Positions 1 through 13,400 of a stretch of DNA of 64,000 nt are shown here, in pieces. The notes below the pieces were generated by a model. That model worked only from the letters and a program-made list of their open reading frames with translations, did not search any database and was not told the origin of the DNA. Each line of letters starts with the position of its first letter. Within the stretch, counting starts at the first letter, position 1. The position numbers and the translations under genes are program-made. The DNA lies in assembly GCA_964036045.1 (NCBI GenBank), contig OZ038395.1, positions 3,064,410-3,128,409 on the forward strand. Reading direction: 5' to 3'. The stretch comes from Eutreptiella sp. 'Long Island Sound 2002'. Its lineage: Eukaryota > Euglenozoa > Euglenophyceae > Eutreptiales > Eutreptiaceae.

Positions 1-357
1 CGGAAACACCAGACCATGTTCCGGAAGCACCGGAACATGGTCCGGAAGCACCGGAACATGTTCCGGAAGCGCCGGAACATGTTCAGGAGGCACCGGAACA
101 TGTTCCGGAAGCACCGGAACATGTTCCGGAAGCGCCGGAACATGTTCAGGAGGCACCGAAACATGTTCCGGAAGCACCGGAACATGTTCCGGAAGCGCCG
201 GAACATGTTCCGGAAGCAGAGGAACATGTTCCGGAAGCGCCGGAACATGTTCCAGAATCGCCGGAACATGTTCCGGAAGCACCGGAACATGTTCCGGAAG
301 CACCGGAACATGTTCCAGAATCGCCGGAACATGTTCTGGAAGGACCGGAACATGTTT

Positions 358-3060
358 CGGAAGCACCAGACCATGTTCCGGAAGCACCGGAACATGGTCC
401 GGAAGCACCGGAACATGTTCCGGAAGCGCCGGAACATGTTCAGGAGGCACCGGAACATGTTCCGGAAGCACCGGAACATGTTCCGGAGGCACCGGAACAT
501 GTTCCAGAAGCGCCGGAACATGTTCAGGAGGCACCGGAACATGTTCCGGAAGCACCGGAACATGTTCCGGAAGCGCCGGAACATGTTCCGGAAGCACCGG
601 AACATGTTCCGAAAGCACCGGAACATGTTCCGGAAGCACCGGAACATGTTCCGGAAGCGCCGGAACATGTTCTGGAAGCGCCGGAACATGTTCTGGAAGC
701 ACGGGAACATGTTCCGGAAGGACCGGAACATGTTCCGGAAGGACCGGAACATGTTCCGGCGCTTCCGGAACATGTTCCGGAAGCACCGGAACATGTTCGG
801 GAAGCACCGGAACATGTTCCGGAAGCACCGGAACATGTTCGGGAAGCACCGGAACATGTTCCGGAAGGACCGGAACATGTTCCGGAAGCACCGGAACATG
901 TTCGGGAAGGACCGGAACATGTTCCGGAAGCACCGGAACATGTTCCGGAAGCACCGGAACATGTTCCGGAAGCACCGGAACATGTTCCGCAAGCACCGGA
1001 ACACGTTCCGGAAGCTCCGGAACATGTTCCAGAATCGCCGGAACATGTTCCGGAGGTACCGCAACATGTTCCGGAAGCGCCGGAACATGTTCCGGAAGCA
1101 CCGGAACATGTTGTGGAAGCACCGGAACATGTTCCGGAAGCGCCGGAACATGTTCCGGAAGCGCCGGAACATGTTCCGGAAGCACCGGAACATGTTCCGG
1201 CGATTCCGGAACATGTTTCGGAAGCACCGGAACATGTTCCGGAAGCCCCGGAACATGTTTCGGGAGCACCGGAACATGTTCCGGAAGCGCCGGAACATGT
1301 TCCGGAAGCACCGGAACATGTTCCGGAAGCACCGGAACATGTTCCGGAGGCACCGGAACATGTTCCGGAAGCGCCGGAACATGTTCAGGAGGCACCGGAA
1401 CATGTTCTGGAAGCACCGGAACATGTTCCGGAACCGCCGGAACATGTTCCGGAAGCAGAGGAACATGTTCCGGAAGCGCCGGAACATGTTCCAGAATCGC
1501 CGGAACATGTTCCGGAAGCACCGGAACATGTTCCGGAAGCACCGGAACATGTTCCAGAATCGCCGGAACATGTTCCGGAAGCACCGGAACATGTTCCGGA
1601 AGCACCGGAACATGTTCCGGAAGCCCCGGAACATGTTCCGGAAGCACCGGAACATGTTCCGGAAGCACCGGAACATGTTCCGGAAGCGCCGGAACATGTT
1701 CCGGAAGGACCGGAACATGTTTCGGAAGCACCAGACCATGTTCCGGAAGCACCGGAACATGGTCCGGAAGCACCGGAACATGTTCCGGAAGCGCCGGAAC
1801 ATGTTCAGGAGGCACCGGAACATGTTCCGGAAGCACCGGAACATGTTCCGGAGGCACCGGAACATGTTCCGGAAGCGCCGGAACATGTTCAGGAGGCACC
1901 GGAACATGTTCCGGAAGCACCGGAACATGTTCCGGAAGCGCCGGAACATATTCCGGAACCACCGCAACATGTTCCGAAAGCACCGGAACATGTTCCGGAA
2001 GCACCGGAACATGTTCCGGAAGCGCCGGAACATGTTCTGGAAGCGCCGGAACATGTTCTGGAAGCACGGGAACATGTTCCGGAAGGACCGGAACATGTTC
2101 CGGAAGGACCGGAACATGTTCCGGCGCTTCCGGAACATGTTCCGGAAGCACCGGAACATGTTCGGGAAGCACCGGAACATATTCCGGAAGGACCGGAACA
2201 TGTTCCGGAAGCACCGGAACATGTTCGGGAAGGACCGGAACATGTTCCGGAAGCACCGGAACATGTTCCGGAAGCACCGGAACATGTTCCGGAAGCACCG
2301 GAACATGTTCCGCAAGCACCGGAACACGTTCCGGAAGCTCCGGAACATGTTCCAGAATCGCCGGAACATGTTCCGGAAGGACCGGAACATGTTCCGGAAG
2401 CACTGGAACATGTTCCGGAAGCACCGGAACATGTTCCGGAAGCACCGGAACATGTTCCGCAAGCACCGGAACACGTTCCGGAAGCTCCGGAACATGTTCC
2501 AGAATCGCTGGAACATGTTCCGGAGGTACCGCAACATGTTCCGGAAGCGCCGGAACATGTTCCGGAAGCACCGGAACATGTTGTGGAAGCACCGGAACAT
2601 GTTCCGGAAGCGCCGGAACATGTTCCGGAAGCGCCGGAACATGTTCCGGAAGCACCGGAACATGTTCCGGCGATTCCGGAACATGTTTCGGAAGCACCGG
2701 ACCATGTTCCGGAAGCCCCGGAACATGTTCCGGAAGCGCCAGAACATGTTCGGGAAGCGCCGGAGCATGTTCTGGAAGCACCGGAACATGTTCCGGAAGC
2801 ACCGGAACATGTTCCGGAAGGACCGGAACATGTTCTCGAAGGACCGGTACATGTTCCGGAAGCGCCGGAACATGTTCCGGAGGGACCGGAACATGTTCCG
2901 GAAGCGCAGGAACATGTTCCGGAAGGACCGGAACATGTTCCGGAAGGACCGGAACATGTCCCGGAAGCACCGGAACATGTTCCGGAAGCGCCGGATCATG
3001 TTCCGGAAGCGCCGGAACATGTTCCGGAAGCGCCGGAACATGTTCCGGAACATGTTCCGG
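358..3060. repeat. 1,365-bp higher-order repeat, two copies
   Basis: The rare unit CGGAAGCACCAGACC occurs at 358 and again at 1723, an offset of 1,365 bp (65 units). It is followed in both copies by the same series of landmarks: GGTCCGG, CAGGAGG, GCACGGG, an inverted CGCTT spacer, CCGCAAGCACC, CCAGAATCG, GGTACCGC, TTGTGGAAG and an inverted CGATT spacer. The second copy carries a local re-duplication near 2300-2510, so the later landmarks are displaced by about 110 bp. A third, diverged version of the distal half lies at 3980-4400. The arrangement repeats inside copy B of the 10-kb duplication. Confidence 0.78.
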
Positions 3061-3071
3061 AAGGACCGGAA
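3040..3071. repeat. Spacerless fused double core
   Basis: Here two cores share a CCGG with no spacer, giving a local 12-bp step (GGAACATGTTCC repeated directly). The same form recurs near 4545, 13202, 14703, 39985, 59097 and 60180. Several are copies of one another through the larger duplications (3045 to 13207 and 4545 to 14707). Confidence 0.85.
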
Positions 3072-6000
3072 CATTTTTCGGAAGCGCCGGATCATGTTCC
3101 GGAAGCACCGGAACATGTTCCGGAAGCGCCGGAACATGTTCCGGAAGCGCCGGAACATGTTCCGGAAGCGCCGGAGCATGTTCCGGAAGCACCGGAACAT
3201 GTTCCGGAAGGACCGGAACATGTTCCGGAAGCACCGGAACATGTTCCGGAAGCGCCGGAATATGTTCCGGAAGCGCCGGAACATGTTCCGGAAGCGCCGG
3301 AATATGTTCCGGAAGCGCCGGAACATGTTCCGGAAGCACCGGAACATGTTCCGGAAGGACCGGAACATGTTCCGGAGGCACCGGAACATGTTCCGCAAGC
3401 ACCGGAACATGTTCCGGAATCGCCGGAACATGTTCCGGAGGCACCGGAACATGTTCCGGAAGGACCGGAACATGTTCCGGAAGCGCCGGAAATTGTTCCG
3501 GAAGCGCCGGAAATTGTTCCGGAAGCACCGGAACATGTTCCGGAAGCACCGGAACATGTTCGGGAAGCGCCGGAACATGTTCCGGAAGGACCGGAACATG
3601 TTCCGGAAGCGCCGGAACATTTTCCGGAAGCACCGGAACATGTTCCGGAAGGACCGGAACATGTTCTGGAAGCGCCGGAACATGTTCCGGAAGCGCCGGA
3701 ACATGTTCGGGAAGCACCGGAACATGTTCCGGAAGGACCGGAACATGTTCCGGAAGCACCGGAACATGTTCGGGAAGCAGCGGAACATGTTCCGGAAGCA
3801 CCGGAACATGTTCGGGAAGCACCGGAACATGTTCCGGAAGGACCGGAACATGTTCCGGAAGCGCCGGAACATGTTCCGGAAGCGCCGGAACATGTTCCGG
3901 AAGGACCGGAACATGTTCCGGAAGGACCGGAACATGTTCCGGAAGCACCGGAACATGTTCCGGAAGCACCGGAACATGTTCCGCAAGCACCGGAACATGT
4001 TCCGGAAGCTCCGGAACATGTTTCAGAATCGCCGGAACATGTTCCGGAGGTACCGCAACATGTTCCGGAAGCGCCGGAACATGTTCCGGAAGCACCGGAA
4101 CATGTTGTGGAAGCACCGGAACATGTTCCGGAAGCGCCGGAACATGTTCCGGAAGCACCGGAACATGTTCCGGCGATTCCGGAACATGTTTCGGAAGCAC
4201 CGGAACATGTTCCGGAAGCCCCGGAACATGTTCCGGAAGCCCCGGAACATGTTCCGGAAGCGCCGGAACATGTTCGGGAAGCGCCGGAACATGTTCTGGA
4301 AGCACCGGAACATGTTCCGGAAGCACCGGAACATGTTCCGGAAGGACCGGAACATGTTCCCGAAGGACCGGTACATATTCCGGAAGCGCCGGAACATGTT
4401 CCGGAGGGACCGGAACATGTTCCGGAAGCGCCGGAACATGCTCCGGAAGGACCGGAACATGTTCCGGAAGCACCGGAACATGTTCCGGAAGCACCGGAAC
4501 ATGTTCCGGAAGCGCCGGATCATGTTCCGGAAGCGCCGGAACATGTTCCGGAACATGTTCCGGAAGGACCGGAACATGTTCCGGAAGCGCTGGAACATGT
4601 TCCGGAAGCACCGGAACATGTTCCGGAAGCGCCGGATCATGTTCCGGAAGCACCGGAACATGTTCCGGAAGCGCCGGAACATGTTCCGGAAGCGCCGGAA
4701 CATGTTCCGGAAGCGCCGGAGCATGTTCCGGAAGCACCGGAACATGTTCCGGAAGGACCGGAACATGTTCCGGAAGCACCGGAACATGTTCCGGAAGCAC
4801 CGGAACATGTTCCGGAAGGACCGGAACATGTTCCGGAAGTACCGGAACATGTTCCGGAAGCACCGGAACATGTTCCGGAAGCACCGGAACATGTTCCGGA
4901 AGCGCCGGAACGTGTTCCGGAAGCACCGGAACATGCTCCGGAAGGACCGCAACATGTTCCGGAAGGACCGGAACATGTTCCGGAAGGACCGGAACATGTT
5001 CCGGAAGGACCGCAACATGTTCCGGAAGCGCCAGATCATGTTACGGAAGCGCCGGAACATGCTCCGGAAGCACCGGAACATGTTCCGGAAGCGCCGGAAC
5101 ATGTTCCGGAAGGACCGCAACATGTTCCGGAAGCGCCGGATCATGTTCCGGAAGCGCCGGAACATGATCCGGAAGCGCCGGAACATGTTCCGGAAGCGCC
5201 GGAACATGTTCCGGAAGCACCGGAACATGTTCCGGAAGGACCGCAACATGTTCCGGAAGCGCCAGATCATGTTACGGAAGCGCCGGAACATGTTCCGGAA
5301 GGACCGGAACATGTTCCGGAAGCGCCGGAACATGTTCCGGAAGGACCGCAACATGTTCCGGAAGCGCCGGAACATGTTCCGGAAGCACCTGAACATGTTC
5401 CGGAAGCACCGGAACATGTTCCGGAAGGACCGCAACATGTTCCGGAAGCGCCGGAACATGTTCCGGAAGCAACGGAACATGTTCCGGAAGGACCGGAACA
5501 TGTTCCGGAAGCGCCGGAACATGTTCCGGAAGGACCGGAACATGTTCCGGAAGTACCGGAACATGTTCCGGAAGCACCGGAACATGTTCCGGAAGGACCG
5601 CAACATGTTCCGGAAGCGCCAGATCATGTTACGGAAGCGCCGGAACATGTTCCGGAAGGACCGGAACATGTTCCGGAAGCGCCGGAACATGTTCCGGAAG
5701 CGCCGGAACATGTTCCGGAAGGACCGCAACATGTTCCGGAAGCGCCGGATCATGTTCCGGAAGCGCCGGAACATGCTCCGGAAGCACCGGAACATGTTCC
5801 GGAAGCGCCGGAACATGTTCCGGAAGCACCGGAACATGTTCCGGAAGGACCGCAACATGTTCCGGAAGCGCCAGATCATGTTACGGAAGCGCCGGAACAT
5901 GTTCCGGAAGCGCCGGAACATGTTCCGGAAGCACCGGAACATGTTCGGGAAGCGCCGGAACATGTTCCGGAAGGACCGGAACATGTTCCGGAAGCGCCGG

Positions 6001-9000
6001 AACATGTTTCGGAAGCGCCGGATCATGTTCCGGAAGCACCGGAACATGTTCCGGAAGCGCCGGAACATGTTCCGGAAGCACCTGAACATGTTCCGGAAGC
6101 ACCGGAACATGTTCCGGAAGCGCCGGAACGTGTTCCGGAAGCACCGGAACATGTTCCGGAAGGACCGCAACATGTTCCGGAAGGACCGGAACATGTTCCG
6201 GAAGCGCCGGAACATGTTCCGGAAGCGCCGGAACATGCTCCGGAAGCACCGGAACATGTTCCGGAAGCGCCGGAACATGTTCCGGAAGGACCGCAACATG
6301 TTCCAGAAGCGCCGGATCATGTTCCGGAAGCGCCGGAACATGTTCCGGAAGCGCCGGAACATGCTCCGGAAGCACCGGAACATGTTCCGGAAGCGCCGGA
6401 ACATGTTCCGGAAGCACCGGAACATGTTCCGGAAGGACCGCAACATGTTCCGGAAGCGCCAGATCATGTTACGGAAGCGCCGGAACATGTTCCGGAAGGA
6501 CCGGAACATGTTCCGGAAGCGCCGGAACATGTTCCGGAAGCGCCGGAACATGTTCCGGAAGGACCGCAACATGTTCCGGAAGCGCCGGATCATGTTCCGG
6601 AAGCGCCGGAACATGCTCCGGAAGCACCGGAACATGTTCCGGAAGCGCCGGAACATGTTCCGGAAGCACCGGAACATGTTCCGGAAGGACCGGAACATGT
6701 TCCGGAAGCGCCGGAACACGTTCCGGAAGGACCGGAACATGTTCCGGAAGGACCCGAACATGTTCCGGAAGGACCCGAACATGTTCCGGAAGCACCGGAA
6801 CATGTTCCGGAAGCGCCGGAACATGCTCCGGAAGCGCCGGAACATGTTCCGGAAGGACCGGAACATGTTCCGGAAGGACCGGAACATGTTCCGGAAGCAC
6901 CGGAACATGTTCCGGAAGCGCCGGAACATGTTCCGGAAGCGCCGGAACATGTTCCGGAAGGACCGGAAGATGTTCCGGAAGCGCCGGAACATGTTTCGCA
7001 AGCGCCGGAACATGTTCCGGAAGCGTCGGAACATGTTCTGGAAGGACCGGAACATGTTCCGGAAGCACCGGAACACGTTCCGGAAGGACCGGAACATGTT
7101 CCGGAAGCGCCGGAACATGTTCCGGAAGCACCGGAACATGTTCCGGAAGCACCAGAACATGTTCCGGAAGCACCGGAACATGATCCGGAAGCGCCAGAAC
7201 ATGTTCCGGAAGCACCGGAACACGTTCCGGAAGCACCGGAACCTGTTCCGGAAGCACCGGAACATGTTCTGGAAGCACCGGAACATGCTCCGGAAGCGCC
7301 GGAACATGTTCCGGAAGGACCGGAACATGTTCCGGAAGCACCGGAACGTGTTCCGGAAGCACCGGAACATGTTCCGGAAGCGCCGGAACATGTTCCGGAA
7401 GGACCGGATCATGTTCCAGAAGCACCGGAACATGTTCCGGAAGCACCGGAACATTTTCCGGAAGCACCGGAACATGTTCCGGAAGCGCCGGAACATGTTC
7501 CGGAAGGACCGGAACATGTTCCGGAAGGACCCGAACATGTTCCGGAAGGACCCGAACATGTTCCGGAAGCACCGGAACATGTTCCGGAAGCGCCGGAACA
7601 TGCTCCGGAAGCGCCGGAACATGTTCCGGAAGGACCGGAACATGTTCCGGAAGCACCGGATCATGTTCCGGAAGCGCCGGAACATGTTCCGGAAGCGCCG
7701 GAACATGTTCCGGTCCTTCCGGAACATGTTCCGGAAGCACCGGAACATGTTCCGGAAGCACCGGAACATGTTCCGGAAGCGCCGGAACATGTTCCGGAAG
7801 GACCGGAAGATGTTCAGGAAGCGCCGGAACATGTTTCGCAAGCGCCGGAACATGTTCCGGAAGCGTCGGAACATGTTCCGGAAGGACCGGAACATGTTCC
7901 GGAAGCACCGGAACACGTTCCGGAAGGACCGGAACATGTTCCGGAAGCGCCGGAACATGTTCCGGAAGGACCGGAACATGTTCCGGAAGCACCGGAACAT
8001 GTTCCGGAAGCACCGGAACATGTTCCGGAAGCACCGGAACATGTTCCGGAAGCGCCGGAACATGTTCCGGAAGCGCCGGAACATGTTCCGGAAGCGCCGG
8101 AACATGTTCCGGAAGCACCGGAACATGTTCCGGAAGCACCGGAACATGTTCCGGAAGGACCGGAACATGTTCCGGAAGCACCGGAACATGTTCCGGAAGC
8201 GCTGGAACATGTTCCGGAAGCGCCGGAACATGTTCCGGAAGGACCGGAACCTGTTCCGGAAGCGCCGAAACATGTTCCGGAAGCACCGGAACATGTTCCG
8301 GAAGCACCGGAACATGTTCCGGAAGCGCCGGAACATGTTCCGGAAGGACCGGAACATGTTCTGGAAGGACCGGAACATGTTCCGGAAGGACCGGAACATG
8401 TTCCGGAAGCACCGGAACATGTTCCGGAAGCGCCGGAACATGTTCCGGAAGGACCGGAACATGTTCCGGAAGGACCGGAACATGTTCCGGAATCGCCGGA
8501 ACATGTTCCGGAATCGCCGGAACATGTTCCGGAGGCGCCGGAACATGTTCCGGAAGCACCGGCACATGTTCCGGAAGCACCGGAACATGTTCAGGAAGCG
8601 CCAGAACATGTTCCGGAAGCGCCGGAACATGTTCCGGAAGGACCGGAACATGTTCCGGAAGGACCGGAACATGTTTCGGAAGGACCCGAACATGTTCCGG
8701 AAGGACCGGAACATGTTCTGGAAGGACCGGAACATGTTCCGGAAGCGCCGGAACATGTTCCGGAAGCGCCGGAACATGTTCCGGAAGGACCGGAACATGT
8801 TCCGGAAGGACCGGAACATGTTCCGGAAGCGCCGGAACATGTTCCGGAAGCGCCGCAACATGTTCCGGAAGCACCGGAACATGTTCCGGAAGGACTGGAA
8901 CATGTTCCAGAAGGACCGGAACATGTTCCGGAAGCGCCGGAACATGTTCCGGAAGGACCGGAACATGTTCCGGAAGCGCCGGAACATGTTCCGGAAGCAC

Positions 9001-9049
9001 CGGAACATGTTCCGGAAGCACCGGAACATGTTCCGGAAGCGCTGGAAGA

Positions 9050-10430
9050 CCGGAACATGTTCCGGAAGCGCCGGAACATGTTCCGGAAGCGCTGCAACAT
9101 GTTCCGGAAGCACCGGAACATGTTCCGGAAGCGCTGGAACATGTTCCGGAATCGCCGCAACATGTTCTGGAAGCACCGGAACATGTTCCGGAAGCACCGG
9201 AAATCGCTGGAACATGTTCCGGAAGCGCCGGAACATGTTCCGGAAGCACCGGAACATGTTCCGGAAGCAGAGGAACATGTTCCGGAAGCGCCGGAACATG
9301 TTCCAGAATCGCCGGAACATGTTCCGGAAGCACCGGAACATGTTCCGGAAGCACCGGAACATGTTCCGGAAGCCCCGGAACATGTTCCGGAAGCACCGGA
9401 ACATGTTCCGGAAGCACCGGAACATGTTCTGGAAGCGCCGGAACATGTTCCGGAAGGACCGGAACATGTTTCGGAAACACCAGACCATGTTCCGGAAGCA
9501 CCGGAACATGGTCCGGAAGCACCGGAACATGTTCCGGAAGCGCCGGAACATGTTCAGGAGGCACCGGAACATGTTCCGGAAGCACCGGAACATGTTCCGG
9601 AAGCGCCGGAACATGTTCAGGAGGCACCGAAACATGTTCCGGAAGCGCCGGAACATGTTCAGGAGGCACCGGAACATGTTCCGGAAGCAGAGGAACATGT
9701 TCCGGAAGCGCCGGAACATGTTCCAGAATCGCCGGAACATGTTCTGGAAGCACCGGAACATGTTCCGGAAGCACCGGAAGCGCTGCAACATGTTCCGGAA
9801 GCACCGGAACATGTTCCGGAAGCGCTGGAACATGTTCCGGAATCGCCGCAACATGTTCTGGAAGCACCGGAACATGTTCCGGAAGCACCGGAAATCGCTG
9901 GAACATGTTCCGGAAGCGCCGGAACATGTTCCGGAAGCACCGGAACATGTTCCGGAAGCAGAGGAACATGTTCCGGAAGCGCCGGAACATGTTCCAGAAT
10001 CGCCGGAACATGTTCCGGAAGCACCGGAACATGTTCCGGAAGCACCGGAACATGTTCCGGAAGCCCCGGAACATGTTCCGGAAGCACCGGAACATGTTCC
10101 GGAAGCACCGGAACATGTTCTGGAAGCGCCGGAACATGTTCCGGAAGGACCGGAACATGTTTCGGAAACACCAGACCATGTTCCGGAAGCACCGGAACAT
10201 GGTCCGGAAGCACCGGAACATGTTCCGGAAGCGCCGGAACATGTTCAGGAGGCACCGGAACATGTTCCGGAAGCACCGGAACATGTTCCGGAAGCGCCGG
10301 AACATGTTCAGGAGGCACCGAAACATGTTCCGGAAGCACCGGAACATGTTCCGGAAGCGCCGGAACATGTTCCGGAAGCAGAGGAACATGTTCCGGAAGC
10401 GCCGGAACATGTTCCAGAATCGCCGGAACA
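9050..10430. repeat. 691-bp direct duplication
   Basis: The rare junction AAATCGCTGG lies at 9201 and 9892, and CGGAAACACCAGACC at 9472 and 10163, both 691 bp apart. Since 691 is not a multiple of 21, each copy carries the same sub-unit length changes, including the shortened junctions at about 9045 (CTGGAAGACCGG) and 9771 (CCGGAAGCGCTG). This segment lies at the boundary between the two 10-kb copies. Confidence 0.78.
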
Positions 10431-13400
10431 TGTTCCGGAAGCACCGGAACATGTTCCGGAAGCACCGGAACATGTTCCAGAATCGCCGGAACATGTTCTG
10501 GAAGGACCGGAACATGTTTCGGAAGCACCAGACCATGTTCCGGAAGCACCGGAACATGGTCCGGAAGCACCGGAACATGTTCCGGAAGCGCCGGAACATG
10601 TTCAGGAGGCACCGGAACATGTTCCGGAAGCACCGGAACATGTTCCGGAGGCACCGGAACATGTTCCGGAAGCGCCGGAACATGTTCAGGAGGCACCGGA
10701 ACATGTTCCGGAAGCACCGGAACATGTTCCGGAAGCGCCGGAACATGTTCCGGAAGCACCGGAACATGTTCCGAAAGCACCGGAACATGTTCCGGAAGCA
10801 CCGGAACATGTTCCGGAAGCGCCGGAACATGTTCTGGAAGCGCCGGAACATGTTCTGGAAGCACGGGAACATGTTCCGGAAGGACCGGAACATGTTCCGG
10901 AAGGACCGGAACATGTTCCGGCGCTTCCGGAACATGTTCCGGAAGCACCGGAACATGTTCGGGAAGCACCGGAACATGTTCCGGAAGCACCGGAACATGT
11001 TCGGGAAGCACCGGAACATGTTCCGGAAGGACCGGAACATGTTCCGGAAGCACCGGAACATGTTCGGGAAGGACCGGAACATGTTCCGGAAGCACCGGAA
11101 CATGTTCCGGAAGCACCGGAACATGTTCCGGAAGCACCGGAACATGTTCCGCAAGCACCGGAACACGTTCCGGAAGCTCCGGAACATGTTCCAGAATCGC
11201 CGGAACATGTTCCGGAGGTACCGCAACATGTTCCGGAAGCGCCGGAACATGTTCCGGAAGCACCGGAACATGTTGTGGAAGCACCGGAACATGTTCCGGA
11301 AGCGCCGGAACATGTTCCGGAAGCGCCGGAACATGTTCCGGAAGCACCGGAACATGTTCCGGCGATTCCGGAACATGTTTCGGAAGCACCGGAACATGTT
11401 CCGGAAGCCCCGGAACATGTTTCGGGAGCACCGGAACATGTTCCGGAAGCGCCGGAACATGTTCCGGAAGCACCGGAACATGTTCCGGAAGCACCGGAAC
11501 ATGTTCCGGAGGCACCGGAACATGTTCCGGAAGCGCCGGAACATGTTCAGGAGGCACCGGAACATGTTCTGGAAGCACCGGAACATGTTCCGGAACCGCC
11601 GGAACATGTTCCGGAAGCAGAGGAACATGTTCCGGAAGCGCCGGAACATGTTCCAGAATCGCCGGAACATGTTCCGGAAGCACCGGAACATGTTCCGGAA
11701 GCACCGGAACATGTTCCAGAATCGCCGGAACATGTTCCGGAAGCACCGGAACATGTTCCGGAAGCACCGGAACATGTTCCGGAAGCCCCGGAACATGTTC
11801 CGGAAGCACCGGAACATGTTCCGGAAGCACCGGAACATGTTCCGGAAGCGCCGGAACATGTTCCGGAAGGACCGGAACATGTTTCGGAAGCACCAGACCA
11901 TGTTCCGGAAGCACCGGAACATGGTCCGGAAGCACCGGAACATGTTCCGGAAGCGCCGGAACATGTTCAGGAGGCACCGGAACATGTTCCGGAAGCACCG
12001 GAACATGTTCCGGAGGCACCGGAACATGTTCCGGAAGCGCCGGAACATGTTCAGGAGGCACCGGAACATGTTCCGGAAGCACCGGAACATGTTCCGGAAG
12101 CGCCGGAACATATTCCGGAAGCACCGCAACATGTTCCGAAAGCACCGGAACATGTTCCGGAAGCACCGGAACATGTTCCGGAAGCGCCGGAACATGTTCT
12201 GGAAGCGCCGGAACATGTTCTGGAAGCACGGGAACATGTTCCGGAAGGACCGGAACATGTTCCGGAAGGACCGGAACATGTTCCGGCGCTTCCGGAACAT
12301 GTTCCGGAAGCACCGGAACATGTTCGGGAAGCACCGGAACATATTCCGGAAGGACCGGAACATGTTCCGGAAGCACCGGAACATGTTCGGGAAGGACCGG
12401 AACATGTTCCGGAAGCACCGGAACATGTTCCGGAAGCACCGGAACATGTTCCGGAAGCACCGGAACATGTTCCGCAAGCACCGGAACACGTTCCGGAAGC
12501 TCCGGAACATGTTCCAGAATCGCCGGAACATGTTCCGGAAGGACCGGAACATGTTCCGGAAGCACTGGAACATGTTCCGGAAGCACCGGAACATGTTCCG
12601 GAAGCACCGGAACATGTTCCGCAAGCACCGGAACACGTTCCGGAAGCTCCGGAACATGTTCCAGAATCGCTGGAACATGTTCCGGAGGTACCGCAACATG
12701 TTCCGGAAGCGCCGGAACATGTTCCGGAAGCACCGGAACATGTTGTGGAAGCACCGGAACATGTTCCGGAAGCGCCGGAACATGTTCCGGAAGCGCCGGA
12801 ACATGTTCCGGAAGCACCGGAACATGTTCCGGCGATTCCGGAACATGTTTCGGAAGCACCGGACCATGTTCCGGAAGCCCCGGAACATGTTCCGGAAGCG
12901 CCAGAACATGTTCGGGAAGCGCCGGAGCATGTTCTGGAAGCACCGGAACATGTTCCGGAAGCACCGGAACATGTTCCGGAAGGACCGGAACATGTTCTCG
13001 AAGGACCGGTACATGTTCCGGAAGCGCCGGAACATGTTCCGGAGGGACCGGAACATGTTCCGGAAGCGCAGGAACATGTTCCGGAAGGACCGGAACATGT
13101 TCCGGAAGGACCGGAACATGTCCCGGAAGCACCGGAACATGTTCCGGAAGCGCCGGATCATGTTCCGGAAGCGCCGGAACATGTTCCGGAAGCGCCGGAA
13201 CATGTTCCGGAACATGTTCCGGAAGGACCGGAACATGTTCCGGAAGCGCCGGATCATGTTCCGGAAGCACCGGAACATGTTCCGGAAGCGCCGGAACATG
13301 TTCCGGAAGCGCCGGAACATGTTCCGGAAGCGCCGGAGCATGTTCCGGAAGCACCGGAACATGTTCCGGAAGGACCGGAACATGTTCCGGAAGCACCGGA

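Larger units (their letters stand above)
1..6690. repeat. 10,162-bp-offset segmental duplication, copy A
   Basis: The spacer order and rare core variants from the first base to about 6690 recur at +10,162 bp. Landmarks that line up exactly include the CGGAAACACCAGACC variant at 1 and 10163, the GGTACCG units, and the CAGATCATG plus TTACGG units near 5270, 5629, 5881 and 6469, which match 15432, 15791, 16043 and 16631. I noticed only a handful of differences, for example near 1950, 3075 and 3925. Copy A begins before the window. Confidence 0.88.
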